This document shows, piece after piece, positions 47,570 through 60,720 of a DNA stretch of 64,000 nucleotides (positions are counted from its first letter, which is position 1; the number at the start of each line of letters is the position of its first letter). The DNA lies in assembly GCF_964340395.1 (NCBI RefSeq), contig NC_135550.1:23634176-23698175 (forward strand), in the 5' to 3' direction. Both the position numbers and the translations under genes were made by a program. The stretch is from Glandiceps talaboti (Eukaryota > Hemichordata > Enteropneusta > Spengelidae). The notes beneath the pieces are model-generated. The model made no database searches. It was not told the origin of the DNA and saw only the letters and a list, made by a program, of their open reading frames with translations.

Positions 47570-48201
47570 TTTAAAAGAGTGTAAAACTATCTTGGGAGTT
47601 AAAGGCTTCAGTATCTGCAACACAAATTTTTTTCTATTTTATATAAACATCACACTCTTATATTTGATGTATTTATACAATGATGAAAACTGTAATGGTT
47701 ATGCCACCACTACGGTTAATGCAATGTAATAAGATGATGGTAAACATGAAGTTCCAACCTTATGAAACTTTACTGAGATGATGGTAAACACATCAAAATA
47801 CTACTGACAACCCACAGCACTGTATATCACATTAGAAGTAAATTTTTATCAACTTATCATCATCTCAGTAGTAAATAAAGAAGCTGTTATCATTGAAGGC
47901 GTGCAAGTTTTGGAAATTTGGTTAGAAGTGTGAAAATGAAGTTCGGTAATCGCATTGATGCCAGACCCCCCCCCCCCCCCCCAACAAATTAAGTTCACTT
48001 GTTAAGCATGTGTGACATTGAGCAATCATCCCTTATGGTATATGCATGTTCAGAAGTGGAGTGGAAGTTACAGTGTAGACCAAACATCAATGGTCATTAT
48101 TTTTATGACACACAAATGTACATGTACCTAGGTGGTGGAATTTGTATTGTAGATACTGAAGCCTTTAACTCCCATTTAAGATAGTTTTACACTCCTTTAA
48201 A
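47570..48201. mobile_element. Element with ~58-bp terminal inverted repeats
   Basis: The left end (TTTAAAAGAGTGTAAAACTA ... GGGAGTTAAAGGCTTCAGTA) and right end (TACTGAAGCCTTTAACTCCC ... TAGTTTTACACTCCTTTAAA) are close inverted copies over about 58 bp. The interior is non-coding, with a CCCC run at 47967-47982. The right end abuts the TTAA that begins the next element. Confidence 0.75.
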
Positions 48202-48705
48202 GTTGCACTAGCCGCAACTGGGATATTGTTTTTCATCAAGTAACCACATATATATTCTCTACTAATGGGTCAGTTACTTATATCTGTTAATTAGTGGTCA
48301 ACAAGTTTAAAGCGACAAGTTTAAATTTTGAGCAAAGGCTTGGTTTTGAATCTGTCACCATTTTATCATTGCAATAGTTTGTAACTTAGTATCGTTTTTC
48401 AATTACCAACCACAATCTATTAAGTGAAAAGTGTTAATAGCAATAATCAGACATTGTACATGTTAATCAGTGGTCGATCTTATCCATTAGTACTGTAATA
48501 ACATGTTTCATCATGATCACTGTTGAGGGTGCTGATTTTTGGGTACGGACCTAAAAATCCATCTGATAGATTTATGAAGTATAGTTACAAAAAATATGTT
48601 CACTTCTAGGTGATTCACTACTATTCATGTGTACGATATTATCAGTAAGCTATTGTATCTAACAATACATTTTTAAAAATATGTTCAGTTGCAGCTAGTG
48701 CAGCT
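48201..48705. mobile_element. TTAA-flanked MITE
   Basis: The element starts AGTTGCACTAGCCGCAACTG and ends with the inverted CAGTTGCAGCTAGTGCAGCT. Both sides carry TTAA (48197-48200 and 48706-48709). TTAA target duplications are made by piggyBac and Kolobok superfamily transposases. It is about 505 bp and non-coding, so it depends on a transposase elsewhere. Confidence 0.75.
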
Positions 48706-48709
48706 TTAA

Positions 48710-50258
48710 CAAAATATTTACTATTTATTTACTGCTTATTCATATAAAAATCTGTCTTGTTTTCTTACAAGATTATCATGATTCACTATGAAATAAGATA
48801 TGTTTTGGTGTGTTTCATGGCACTGCAAACATGTGTCATGATAGTCACATGTCTGATAATTAAGATACTTGTGATGTGAGGCAGTGTCAGATTGAAATGA
48901 CCATACGTTCATGGCAAGGAATTCAATAGCAAATGCACTCTGACTTTTGAAATTCATAGCCTGGAATACACACTACTCTGTAACCCAGAAATACATGAAA
49001 TATCTTATAATGGGTACACATGTAGATTAAATCCTACCAGGTCATATTGGGTCACTACTATTCAAATTGAAAATAGTTGTATACATAAACTTTATTAATC
49101 AAATATTTACTGGTATACTGCATATTTTTTTGACTCACGATAAAATTTTGTGTTCTTTTGAACACTGCCAATATCGAATATATATATGTTTATAACAGGT
49201 GTGCTTCATGAGTTTTAATACATTATTTATTAAAACATCTATTATGCATGGTCTAGCAAATCGCTCATCAGTTCATGTTTACTGAATTATTATTCACCGG
49301 AAAAAGTAGTTTGGTTTTTTGTGTTGAAAATCATAGCCTGGATCCCCATGCTGTTCTGTAAGACAGATATAGACACGGTATCTTGGAATGGTATAGAACA
49401 CAGACAACCAATGCATACATGCATCATATCCATGACTTGGGACTGATTTAAATAGTTCATGAACAGCCAAATATTCAAAAGTCTGAAAGAATAAATATCA
49501 ACAATTTTGGATGACACAGGCCACAACAATTTTGTCCACATAATAGTGAGGGAAGTGGTCACCCAGAAAAAACAGCAAATGGCCAACATGGCATGTGTTA
49601 ACACAATTTGGCAAGTCAATTTCCCAACTGCCACTATTTTATTAGCTCAAAGACTTCTGTCACAGGCTACTGTAACGTAGCATGGAATATTGTCAAACTT
49701 TAATTGCCTAGTCTCTGGGCTTCCGTTTCACTACTACATGTGCAAATCTCCAGTTTGCTATAATTACAGTGATGGGGTCAAAATGTCTCACTTGATTTTG
49801 ATTAAGTTTTAATACCTGTTCACTTCAGATGAAGGCAGCTCTTTTTAATTCTGTGTTTCTCATGAATGACCTCATGACCTTCAATCCAGTGAAATAATTT
49901 TTAAAAAATTGGATGTAGGATTAGAAACAAATCACAACGTCACTGATGGTATAAAGATGAATATCTGGGGGAAATTTTATCATTTATTGTTGAAATTTGA
50001 GTCCAATAATAATTCATATTTTATTTTCTCTTTGAAATTGAAGTGTGATTTAAAGGGCATCCAGACTATTAAAAGTATGATTATGAAAATAAAAGCATTA
50101 ATACCATGAACATCAGCATTTTCTTTTCTTTTCGTTTTTTTTTTTTTAATTTTGAACCAACCTATCAAGGTGTTTTGAGGAAAAACATAAAACTGAAAAC
50201 GGTCACCCTGATGTTGAATATTTGGCCCACAGTTACAGCCTCTGACATTCATAGGAGT
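48710..50258. other. No gene seen
   Basis: Unique AT-rich DNA, including a 114-codon minus frame (49290-49634) without recognisable domain. Around 50035-50220 the text GGCATCCAGACTATTAAAAG ... GAAAATAAAAGCATTAATAC is related to 51630-51690 and 53878-53930, a low-copy dispersed repeat. Confidence 0.45.
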
Positions 50259-50365
50259 AATGATGGTTGAATGGTTAGAGTTGGGAATCTGCCAGTTGCA
50301 GGTTCAAGCTGTTGCTATTTGTTAGAATGGCTAAAATCCTTGAGCAACATTTAAACTAGAGTTTG
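50259..50365 (+). repeat. tRNA-derived SINE fragment
   Basis: A box A-like TGGTTGAATGGTTAGAG is followed 28 nt later by a box B-like GGTTCAAGCT. AAATCCTTGAGCAACATTTA comes next, resembling the conserved TCCTTGGGCAA-type block of marine SINEs. The copy is diverged and has no clear tail. Confidence 0.5.
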
Positions 50366-50475
50366 CTATGTGAATGCTTCAATTCTATTGTGCTACTATA
50401 GGCATGTGCCATGGGTAATAACTGTACAGTGCTATGATCACGGCATTCATTCTGGAAGGCTTTTCTTAACTCTCT

Positions 50476-50621
50476 CATTATTGACTATTCCCTGCAACCT
50501 TGCCCTTGCCAAGACAGAACTCTCTGGTACCAATCTATGCTTTTCTCAAATGTCTTTCATCATTGACTCTTCCCTGCAACCTCGCCCTTGCCAAGGCAGA
50601 CTTCACTGGTACCGATCTATT
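50476..50621 (+). repeat. Two-copy direct repeat, 82-bp step
   Basis: CATTATTGACTATTCCCTGC through GGTACCAATCTAT (50476-50538) recurs at 50558-50621 with a few substitutions. It lies inside an unrecognised 101-codon frame (50370-50675) that I do not call a gene. Confidence 0.8.
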
Positions 50622-51079
50622 TATCATCTACATACATACCTGTGTAGACTGTTAATTACATTCCTACGTTGTTAAGTATTGTAGATACCAGTATTTTGTT
50701 CTACACTTAGTCTACCACAGCTATGATCACTAGCTTACAAAATGTCCATTTGTGTTACACAGACATAAACATTGTCCATAGAAACATTTTGCTTTTATTG
50801 TACATCCACATTTAGGACTTGATTACATTTTAAGCAAAATGTCTGGATTTAAACTTTTAGGCTAACACTAACTGATTTTTTAAGCTTTAGGTGTGACTAC
50901 AGAAGGTTGATGGTAAATATTTTGTATTTTTCAATGTGTATGACAATGTCATGAATTGCGTCCTTGAAACTGCATAAATTATAATTTCTTTATATTTATC
51001 ATGCATATTTTATGTGTAACTGCCAAAACTTTCAAAAAATATTGGTCAGACTCATACTTAAATACAACAAATCCTCTGT

Positions 51080-51560
51080 AATATGCAAGAAATAGCTTAA
51101 TTTTGATAAATGCCCCTGAAGGTAAAGTTGTTAAAAGAAAGCTAACACCTGTTGATATAGAGGTACACACTTGAATAGAGTTTCTATGGAGTAGTGCTTG
51201 AGTCACACAGTAAATCATGGTTTTGAAATGCAAATATGACCACCATTCGGTGAAAAGTGATATGAGCACCAAAGGTACTGTGTGTATATCTCCCTTCTTC
51301 TATATTCCCTGCAAACATGATTTATATTATAGAAATTGGTAACAAATAAATACCACAAAGTGTCAGTGATTTTATAATACAAGAAATGGCTTGATTTTGG
51401 AAATTGATCCTGTGTGTCAAGGTCAAGGTTTTAAAATCTTGCTTGATCTGTTATTATGGGGTAGTCACTTGAATGGAGTCACTATGTATTACAATTTTTG
51501 AGTTATGCAGTAAATATTGATTTTTTAACAATAAATATGGATGCCTGTTGGTCAAATTTG
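51080..51560 (+). repeat. Two diverged ~185-bp copies, ~294-bp step
   Basis: AAGAAATAGCTTAATTTTGA ... CACTTGAATAGAGTTTCTAT ... GAGTCACACAGTAAAT (from 51087) is echoed from 51381 by AAGAAATGGCTTGATTTTGG ... CACTTGAATGGAGTCACTAT ... GAGTTATGCAGTAAAT. A third trace is at 56108-56145 (GGAATAGCTTAATTTTGATA). Confidence 0.65.
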
Positions 51561-52469
51561 CATATGTAATAATGTTGCAAAACAAAGTGACATGCATAGA
51601 TTCATTCTATCTTTAATCATGTAATTGTCATTTCTAAGTCATCCAGACTCTTAAAATGATCATGAGAATTAAAAGCATCACCAATATGCACTAACGTACT
51701 TATAATTTTTACTCATTTTTATTTTTCACTGACTGACCAACCCATCCTTTTTGAGGGTTTCGATGAGAAATATAAGAATAACTAGCATTGCCTTAAAGTT
51801 GTAACTATGTCATGATGATGTTAGCCAATCAAATGGCTTACACTTTTAGTTTTACAGGACTGTACGGTAGAGGTAAGTTTCATTCAATTCCAGCATTGTA
51901 GTCGTAAAATCCATAATTCATTTTAATTGTAAAATACTGGGCTTTCACAAATCTGGCAGTCTTGCGATGAAAATGTCTTAATTGTTCACTTTTCATCTTA
52001 ATTTTCAATTTGGCAATTGGATAATAAAAATAATGAAAAAGTCATAACATATTCATTGAATTCAGATCTAAAGAGAATCCTGGAAAACAGCTCGAAATCA
52101 AGACCTAACCTAACGGTGACCAAATGCAGAGTTTTTTTTCTTACCACAGTGTGCATCATTATACATACTAAAAAGACTTTGTGTTTGTACAAGTCAGAAG
52201 AACACATGTTGATTATCTGTATGCAATATTGATTTCAAATTTCAAAAGAAAATTTGAAGTAAAAAAATCAATCTTGTTTTATGTAAAACTTCATAGCTTT
52301 GACTCTTTTGAAATAATCAATGATGCTTTGAGTAAAATTTTCATTTTTGGATTAATGCAGAATAATCAATTTTCTCTGGAATTTCTTATAGCATTTTATA
52401 GCATTTGCTATTGTACATGTCATGCAAAATCCACACATTTGATTTCAACATTCAATATTTCAAAATTCA

Positions 52470-52470
52470 A

Positions 52471-52503
<33 letters not shown>

Positions 52504-52549
52504 GGGGGGGGGGGGTGGGTGGGTGGGTGGGTGTGTGTGGGTGGGTGTG
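52470..52549 (+). repeat. (TG)n, poly-G and (GGGT)n tract
   Basis: A TG repeat runs into about 15 G and then GGGTGGGTGGGTGGGT with a second GGGTGGGT. The (GGGT)4 sequence is a well-known strong parallel G-quadruplex former. Confidence 0.95.
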
Positions 52550-52650
52550 TAACAGAAGAGTGGCAACAGAATTGAAAGTTTGCTTACAAATCTAGTATTA
52601 TCACTGACTTGCTTCATACATTACTGCAGATACAATTGAAAGTCTTTTAA

Positions 52651-52730
52651 TTGTGTTCCTTTATATCAAATTGTGTTCCTTTATATCAAATTGTGGTCCT
52701 TTATATCAAATTGTGGTCGTTTATATCAAA
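52651..52730. repeat. 20-bp tandem repeat, four copies
   Basis: TTGTGTTCCTTTATATCAAA at 52651, 52671, 52691 and 52711 with one or two substitutions each. Confidence 0.95.
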
Positions 52731-53576
52731 TTACACCATTCCTCCTGAATCCTTCCCCACATCCTATGGACTATATAAGGAAGACTTAACGCCAAAATTA
52801 GGGATTAATAACTGTTTTCAAGCATTAGCACTGATATCTCATATGAATTAGAGCATTATCCAGTGAGCTTGTACATGTAAAGGAAAGCATCACAAGTTTA
52901 AATACGCCAAAGGAAAAGGAAGTGGTTTATTTCTCATGCCCACAAATAAAAGCCTCCTGAGATTATTTGCATGTAGCTCTTTTTCATGTTTTGTAAAAAT
53001 CAAAACTGTAAAAATTCTTAGACCAGGGAAGAAATCCTATATATTAACTGCTGATGCATTCAAGATGTTTGCAATTTTACAAACTAATTGTAAACTAGTA
53101 AATAACTGTATGGAGAAACCTTAAGAAGGATTTTAAACATTTTAGTTTAACAACATACACCTCAAAAACATTTTTAGCTATGACACATAACTTCTCCTAT
53201 TCCAAACATATTCTTTCCGAAGTCTTTTCCAGAATGGTACTAGCGGGTCCCCCTTTAATTTAATCTAGAATTCTAATAATATATTAAAACAATGAATATC
53301 ACATCTTGGCAATCTCCCCCTAAAAGTAAACAAATTACAAAACTCAAAAACCATGACACAAAAATTTGTACTTAAATCAAATATATACTAATATTTAAAT
53401 CACATGTATGCTAATCTACACATTCGATCACAATAAAACTAAGATCAGGATAGAAGTCAGCAGACATTTCATTATTCACAGAACAGCAATCAAACTTTGC
53501 TGAACATGCATGAAAAGCATTGTAGCAAACATTGTCGTGCAATAGATGGTGATACTTGTAAACAGCCTAATAGTAG
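52731..53576. other. No gene seen
   Basis: AT-rich unique DNA. Short plus frames at 52651-53124 are unrecognised. Confidence 0.5.
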
Positions 53577-53730
53577 TTTTTTCACCTAAAAATAGGGAGG
53601 AAAGCCAACCACTATATTGTACATCCTTACCACAAGCTAAATTTATACCTTTTTAGTTTATTTCACCTAAAAATAGGGACGAAAGGCAAGTACTACATCC
53701 TTACCACAAGCTTTAAGTTTATGCATTTTA
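53577..53730. repeat. Two-copy direct repeat
   Basis: TTTCACCTAAAAATAGGGAG ... ACATCCTTACCACAAGCTAA and TTTCACCTAAAAATAGGGAC ... ACATCCTTACCACAAGCTTT lie about 80 bp apart. Confidence 0.85.
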
Positions 53731-54033
53731 ATACTCATGTGATTTACAAAACTTGCTTCCAAAAAATTATGATTAAACTGACCTAAATGCACTACAAGTA
53801 TATATCTTGGCAAAAATCGTCAACTACTGAAATTCAGGCTCTTTGATAAATAAAACCGTCTTTAATTGTCATTTCTTGGGCATCCACACTGTTACATTGT
53901 AAAATGTATGATATGAATTGAAAGCACTGGTTGATTTTGATGTCCTCTTCAACACGGCTGAAATCAGCCATGCCATGGGTCTGTAGTGAACTAAGGGGGA
54001 CACTAACAACTACGAAATTCCAGAGGGGGTGCA

Positions 54034-54034
<1 letters not shown>

Positions 54035-54072
<38 letters not shown>
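54035..54072. repeat. (CA)n microsatellite
   Basis: Uninterrupted CA repeat. Confidence 0.97.
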
Positions 54073-54073
<1 letters not shown>

Positions 54074-56424
54074 TTGTCCCTTTTTTTCTTTTCATAAACG
54101 ACAGACCACTCATTCTTAAGGTATTACGATGAGTAACAATAACATACTAGTTCTACCGGGTAGTAGTTGACATATATAAAATTGGATCATCCTTCACGCC
54201 TGGCCTTTACTCCATTCGTAGTATTGTCTGCGTAGTAAATATGTGTGACGGTGGTACAATGATATACGATACGACGCCTATGTGTGTCGGTACGTTACCT
54301 CTTTTGAAATTGTAAACGCCTTCAATTACTAAATAAGTACATAACACCATACGTATACATGCAGCTCCTGATGTACAATGTATTCGTAAGCGTCATGACT
54401 ATAAAACCGATATACTCGATACATGAAATTAGTAAACTGGATTCTACAAGGTTTCGAGTGTCTATTTGACATGTCATGTACATGTGTAGTATACTGTGGC
54501 CATTTTATTTTGAAATACCAGCACGACATAAAAAGGTCTGTCCTGACCTTAAATGACTTCGTTCTCCGGAAGGATAAGCGCCAACAACACACTAGTTCAA
54601 ACTTAAATGTGTGTTCCATTTTAACGCATTTTTCTTCGCTATATTAAAGGCACGAAATCGACGTTACCGTGCCCTGTGTTGTGTACACTGTGTATACCGT
54701 ATGCCTAGCGACTCGTACTCACGCACTGCATTTACAATATATTGCAAACTTACCTTTACACTGGACTTTGTTCTAATATTATTGAACACCACGCAATGTA
54801 TACAGTGATTTCACTTCTTCGCTCGGAGCAACTCCATCCATCGACGACACATTAAGCAATGTGAAACAAAAATGAATACCTTATGAAAATTGTCTTAGGT
54901 CGTATATTAGGGGTCACGTCGCCTCACATACACATTCTATGTCCTTTCGCACAGACAAGGGTGCAAGGCCGTCGTGGTCAAGCCGTTTATCTTGTCATAT
55001 ATTCAATAAGGGACCCTTAACTTCATTGACTTTTCATACTCTGCGAAACAATAATTCGATGATCATCAGCTTTTTTGAAGAAAATCATAATAAACATGGT
55101 AATCTTTTCTTATAAGTCAATAATTATTTCCAGCTTTCTTTAAAATTTTAAAATATTAGCTCCGACTTTTTCTTTATAAAAACCAACGCCCTCGAAAGAG
55201 GATCCATGTAAGTAGGTCAGACTTTTAGGTCATTGACAGATCCTGCGACAGCGCAATCCAATCAGCCAGGTATCATGTCAAGTTAATACACTGGTATCAA
55301 TAGGGAATTATGTAAGAGTTTTCGCTCTGCAGTATACATTACATGCATTACTAGTATTATGCATTCACTGTACCATTACAATGTACAATTGTAGTAAAAA
55401 ATTCAAAGAATTGCCCAGTGTTTATTTTGTTCATGATAATTTTCCCAGACACGAATTTAGCTATGCGTCAGTGGAAACCGTGAATGAATTAGTTTTCACT
55501 TTTATAACCCGTGTACCTATCTCTTTCAATACACCACAGACAAGTAAGAATGTGTCTGTGAATACACATATAAATGTAGCCTAGACAAAGACCGGGGACA
55601 GAAACTTCTCGTCATCTCACTACCTAGCCCACCTTTCACAGAGAATCATGACAACTGAGTCTCTGGGTGAAGCGATAAGCTTAATATTTTGAATTCACAG
55701 CTTATCTATGCCTTGGAGGCTATGCTTCCATTACAAGCATAAATAATTTAGTTTTTACTTGCTAAACTCTGTACATATTATTCCGCAGATAATCTGATTT
55801 AAATATGGTCTGTAGGCTCAGTAGGTGAGAGTTGTTCATAGCTGGAAAAAGTCTTTCAAAACCACATTTTGACGTCAAAAACGGTTCTTTCTATATTTGG
55901 TTACGTTTGAATCTGCTTTACACAGTCTATTGTCGATTCAACAGACACCTTAATTGTGTCCTTGGCGGAACATTTCAAAAAGGTCTAAAGAAATTAACCA
56001 AATATATTAAAGAGAACTTAAACGTCTTCCTCAATTCCACTGTTTCCAGACTATACTGTACTGGAGCTCGTTAGGGACTAAAAAGATCTAAAAATGGTTA
56101 AAACTATACGGAATAGCTTAATTTTGATATTTGACCCTGAAAATATCTGCCAAATAATTCTTGAAAATTTACAATGTTTCACTGTTTTCAAGGATTACAC
56201 GCATAACTAATCATACATGGAGTCTATACGACAGTAGTACAGTTCTATCCATTATTCATGTTATGATCAATCAAATATGTTTTATATAAATAAAACATTT
56301 TAAATAAAGAACCCGCCTTTTGTGTGTAGTCATACGGCACACTTATCTTGTCATGTTACCTTTTCGTCGGTATTGTCATGGTTACCCTCCAAGATTTTGA
56401 AAAATCGCGACTTTAGAAGGGGAT
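54073..56424. other. Gene-free stretch
   Basis: No gene recognised. 54220-54860 has more CpG than the surroundings. Several 60-95 codon frames occur on both strands (54329-54808, 55381-55584, 55832-56074) but none shows a family motif, and frames overlap on opposite strands. Confidence 0.45.
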
Positions 56425-56995
56425 GTGAGGTTTATACTAACTGTTAGCAAATGCTGAAACAAACTAGAACACTACCATCAAATCAAATTACTAAGAAAAC
56501 TGACCTGACTCAGTACCTTGAATGAATCCTGTCAAAATGATAAAACAATTTTAAATGGTATGGCATGCAACAATACACTTTGAGGAATTTTCTTAGTGTT
56601 AGTTTTCTGAATTCAAATTCCAATTGTGATCAGGAAAGAGCATTGTTATTACCTTAATATGTTAAAATAGCACCAGATAGCACTCTTTTAGTTCTTCAAT
56701 TTCAAAAATTTCTCGGGGTACCCACCCCACACTGCTCCCTTGTATTTTGATTCAAATTTTACCTCGTATTATTACTACCTCGACATGTTAAAATAGCATC
56801 AGACAGCATTCTTTTAGTCCTTGAACTTCACTTGGCTCTCTCAAACTTCTATTCAACATTTACTGCTCACTTTCCAATTTTACTAGCTACTTTTGGATTA
56901 TCAAAGCTGCAGTCATTATTTCCTCTTACTTTTGAAATAAGCTACATTCATCATTTATGTCTTCTGTTATGAGAAAAATTCAGTTTCAAAAATAC
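56425..56995 (+). repeat. Dispersed repeat family R2, longest copy
   Basis: It contains all landmarks of 10085-10470 in order and continues with AAAATAGCATCAGACAGCAT, a second CTTTTAGTCCTTGAACTTC, and AAGCTGCAGTCATTATTTCC with TTTGAAATAAGCTACATTCA, which matches the 3' part of 40015-40287. Internally AAAATAGCA-CTTTTAGT occurs twice, hinting at a duplicated module. Confidence 0.7.
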
Positions 56996-58950
56996 AGATA
57001 CAGGACACGACGTGACGCGATGCGACGAAAAGAAAGTCAAAAAAATTACTAGTTGCTCTTGAAAAAAAAATTGTTGTCATGGTGGTTGAAAAAAAAATTG
57101 CTGATCACTTTGTATTATCTATTTTTTAAATTATAAAAACCTGGATATTGTTTCATTTCAATTACTTGATATATTTTCCGTAATAGTGCTACTAAATCAG
57201 AAAGGTGTTAACGTTGTTGTTGTTTTTACATCTGACACAACAATTTTGTTACGAATTACACAAATTAAATACAGGCATTGATAGCATGAACGCACATACA
57301 ATGTTACATTTTATCTCTGAACACAGAGAATCAGTTTTTATGTTTGAATCATCAGTGTTTCCTCCGAAAATGATGTTGATTTGTATTCACAGAGGGATAA
57401 AATGTGTCAAAAGTGCTTGCGCGCTATTAGTGTCTGTAATTTATTTTATGTCATTTGTAACAATAAAAAACAAAACATTTTGAGATGTAAAAAAAAGACA
57501 TCGCGCTATAGTCACGCTTGATTGGTTGTAATTTCATTGAAAGTACTTCGATTATACTGTAATTTCTGGAGTTTTATTTGTTAGGGAATAAAAGATGCGA
57601 AAATAATTGTAGCATATTTCGAAGCCACATTAACATGCACATACACTTGAAGTTATTTGTTGTGTTACTTTATAATCCTGAAGCGGTAAAGTAGGACAGC
57701 GAATGTATAAGCAACCTGTGTATAACAGAAATCAAATATCAACAGCAATAGGAAGTAAGGAATTACAACCTTTGTGTCAGCACTTTCCGCTAATTTTGGT
57801 TTGAAAATGCATTCGCGACAGATTCAAGACTCACGAATAAACATCAATATAATTGTAAACCGCAATTTCTAGGTCAACCCCTATCCCATATTTGGTTTGG
57901 ATTGAACTCAGACCACGATAGAGAATTTCTTCTAGTTGTCTGAGGATTGAAACACAATTCACTCGATAAGATTACACTATTTATAATCAAAGCTAGGAGA
58001 AATAGATAGGCCTAAAGCAATCACATGTCAACATGTCTGAATAGAAAGTAATATGAAAGTTATCTCTATCCCAACTATACTCTCTACAGGCCCAACCATT
58101 TTCCCTATTGTATGCTACCGATTCAGCTCATCTGGCACCTGTACTTGTTATCTCTTTACTAGTATGTTGACTTGCAAATGATTTACAACGTTGTACATAC
58201 CCTTGTCACGTAGTTTTCATGTTCTGAATTTAGGTTAACCCGGCCATGCCCAAAATACGTTACATTCTCACTTAAATAAATAAGCGCAAATTACTCCTAT
58301 ATATTCAAGTTGACATTATATTTGATATATCTAACTCTTTGTGGCTCCTCGTTTCCGTGGCTGTATGTAACAATAGATGAAGTATACATCATAGATATGA
58401 TCCAGTTTCAGTTTTGTTCTGAAGGGCTTCTTCTGCGTGAGTGTTCAGAATTTTAAAAAATCCAAACTGTCACATTGATTTTGGTAGATTTTCTAGTTTT
58501 GTTCGGTTATATTTCTGGCGACTGTGTAGTTAGCATGGCACCAGTGTCCCGAGGCAAATTTTTTTTCGGCGACAAATAATTTGAATACCAATTGTGCAAT
58601 TTTATTTTTTATTTTCTTACTGTGTGTCAAGAACTTTCGCAATAAAACTACACATACGAGGCTATCTCACACATATCACCCACAAATGATACAATTCAAT
58701 TAGCTCATTGGAAATAAGATTGCAGGAAAATAAAATAAATAGAATTGCGCAGGTTTAGAATGACAAGGTAGTAATTAGTATAATGGATGTTTCAATAGTT
58801 TTATCAATTCCATCCAATACCTAAAATCATGAACATGAGACAAAGAATTACAAAAAACAAATCCTCTAAACTCTCAAACTTACAACTGCCGGAGTTAGTG
58901 TGATACTAAACTCCTCTGGACTACATTAAATGGGCCAGATCACATTCACT
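56996..58950. other. Gene-free stretch
   Basis: No gene recognised. A 92-codon plus frame (57205-57483) has no known domain. Two A-rich GAAAAAAAAATTG blocks occur at about 57060 and 57088. Confidence 0.45.
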
Positions 58951-59107
58951 GTATGTATGTATGTATGTATGTATGTATGTATGTATGTATGTATGTATGT
59001 ATGTATGTATGTGTGTATGTATGTATGTATGTATGTATGTATGTATGTATGTATGTATGTATGTATGTATGTATGTATGTATGTGTGTGTGCATGTATGT
59101 ATGTATG

Positions 59108-59138
<31 letters not shown>

Positions 59139-59177
59139 GTATGTATGTATGTATGTATGTGTGTGTATGTGTGTGTA

Positions 59178-59208
<31 letters not shown>

Positions 59209-59296
59209 ATGTATGTATGTATGTATGTATGTATGTATGTATGTATGTATGTATGTATGTATGTATGTACGTACGTACGTACATACGTATGTATGT
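58951..59296. repeat. (TATG)n microsatellite, ~345 bp
   Basis: TATG array with a few TG and CATG interruptions, ending in ACGTACGTACGTACATACG. All long frames on both strands across it are microsatellite translations. Confidence 0.98.
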
Positions 59297-59812
59297 TCAT
59301 GATGATGTTCCAACATTTAAAACATCGATAAACGAAACTCTAGTAGCCAGTGTCGTTATATATATCATACCATACAAATTTACCAAGTCTATGATTTCAG
59401 AAAAGACATTTTTACCTTTATACTGTTACAAAGATATAGAAAATTCGCGATTAACCCCTCAAAGGAGGGGTACTGTTTCGTTTTCCTTTTAGGATGACAT
59501 TTACTAAGACTATTAGTATTGGTATTGTTGAATTAGTCTGTAAGTTACTATTTTTGTCGTGCCACCATATCAAATACATGTAATACTTCAAAGAAGGTGA
59601 AGCCTGATATGGCTATTAAAACAACGCGACGTATCTAAAGTCTATGTCTGTAGTCTGTAGGCCCTAAGCTTACATTTTTTTTACTTTCGAACCAAACTGT
59701 TGATTCAAGCCGTTTGCACTGGGAATGATGCGGATTGTCGTATTACCTGGCGCCATGTTATCTGTAAAGCCCACAAGGATTCTAAAGGATTGGTCTTTTG
59801 TTCAGGAGAAGG

Positions 59813-59814
<2 letters not shown>
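59297..59814. other. No gene seen
   Basis: Unique DNA between two simple repeats. Confidence 0.5.

Positions 59815-59856
<42 letters not shown>
59815..59856. repeat. (GT)n microsatellite
   Basis: Uninterrupted GT repeat of about 42 bp. Confidence 0.97.
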
Positions 59857-59857
<1 letters not shown>

Positions 59858-60230
59858 AAGCTACAAACAGAAGATAATCTCAAGATCTGATTAGCAAACA
59901 GAAACTTTAGAAGCGGCATTTGGTTTCTAAAGTTACAACAAAAAATGAAGAAGGGAATAAGATACTATGAATAACCTTATGGGAGGTAAAAATCATGTTG
60001 TGGTGTGTTGATTGATTTGTCACGAAATCGGAACCAAGTATTGCAAGTAACTGATCTATTATAAGCTTCTTGTATTGTCAAGCTTAGATTACATTTTTTC
60101 GCTCGGTAGTATTCCTTGTATTTTAACCTATGCTTGACTGTATTGGACCTTTACATGCTGTGGTATAATGTTACATTCTTTCTATGATGTTTCTGTTGCA
60201 GATATGGAATGCGTACGTGTACGTGTATTA
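59857..60230. other. No gene seen
   Basis: Short AT-rich stretch. Confidence 0.5.
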
Positions 60231-60475
60231 TCGCCGATTGGCCATATGGATGGCAAACGGGTATTCATTTTGTATTTTTTAATTCATAAATCTACTCTAC
60301 TGTTTTTATACTTGAAAAGTACCCAATGTGAACAACGTATACTAAATCCTTGTTTGTAACTCAATGGTCAATTCTGTTTCACATTGTTTTTTCAAGGAGG
60401 AAAACATACCAGTAGTAGAGTTGTCTTAAGAATAAAAAATAAAAAATAAATACCCAGTTGTTATCCATACGGCGA
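60231..60475. mobile_element. MITE, GCCATATGGATG family, copy 3
   Basis: The left end TCGCCGATTGGCCATATGGA and right end ATCCATACGGCGA are inverted. The subterminal parts mirror too: ACGGGTATTCATTTTG against AAATAAATACCCAGTT, and ACTTGAAAA near the centre against TTTTTTCAAGGAGG. It is about 245 bp and non-coding. Confidence 0.75.
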
Positions 60476-60508
60476 CTTTGAGGAGAGCTGTTGAGATAAC
60501 GATGTTAT

Positions 60509-60720
<212 letters not shown>

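Noticed and set aside
49290-49634. 114-codon minus-strand frame
   Set aside because: No recognisable domain, AT-rich composition, no supporting context; fits chance.
59297-59345. TGATGATG...CGAAACTC behind a microsatellite, reminiscent of the hammerhead-like tails
   Set aside because: The core lacks C3, the distance to GAAAC is too long and stem II leaves many unpaired bases. Too weak to call.
58921-59492. Reading frames of 110-133 codons on both strands
   Set aside because: Translation of the (TATG)n array with chance flanks.
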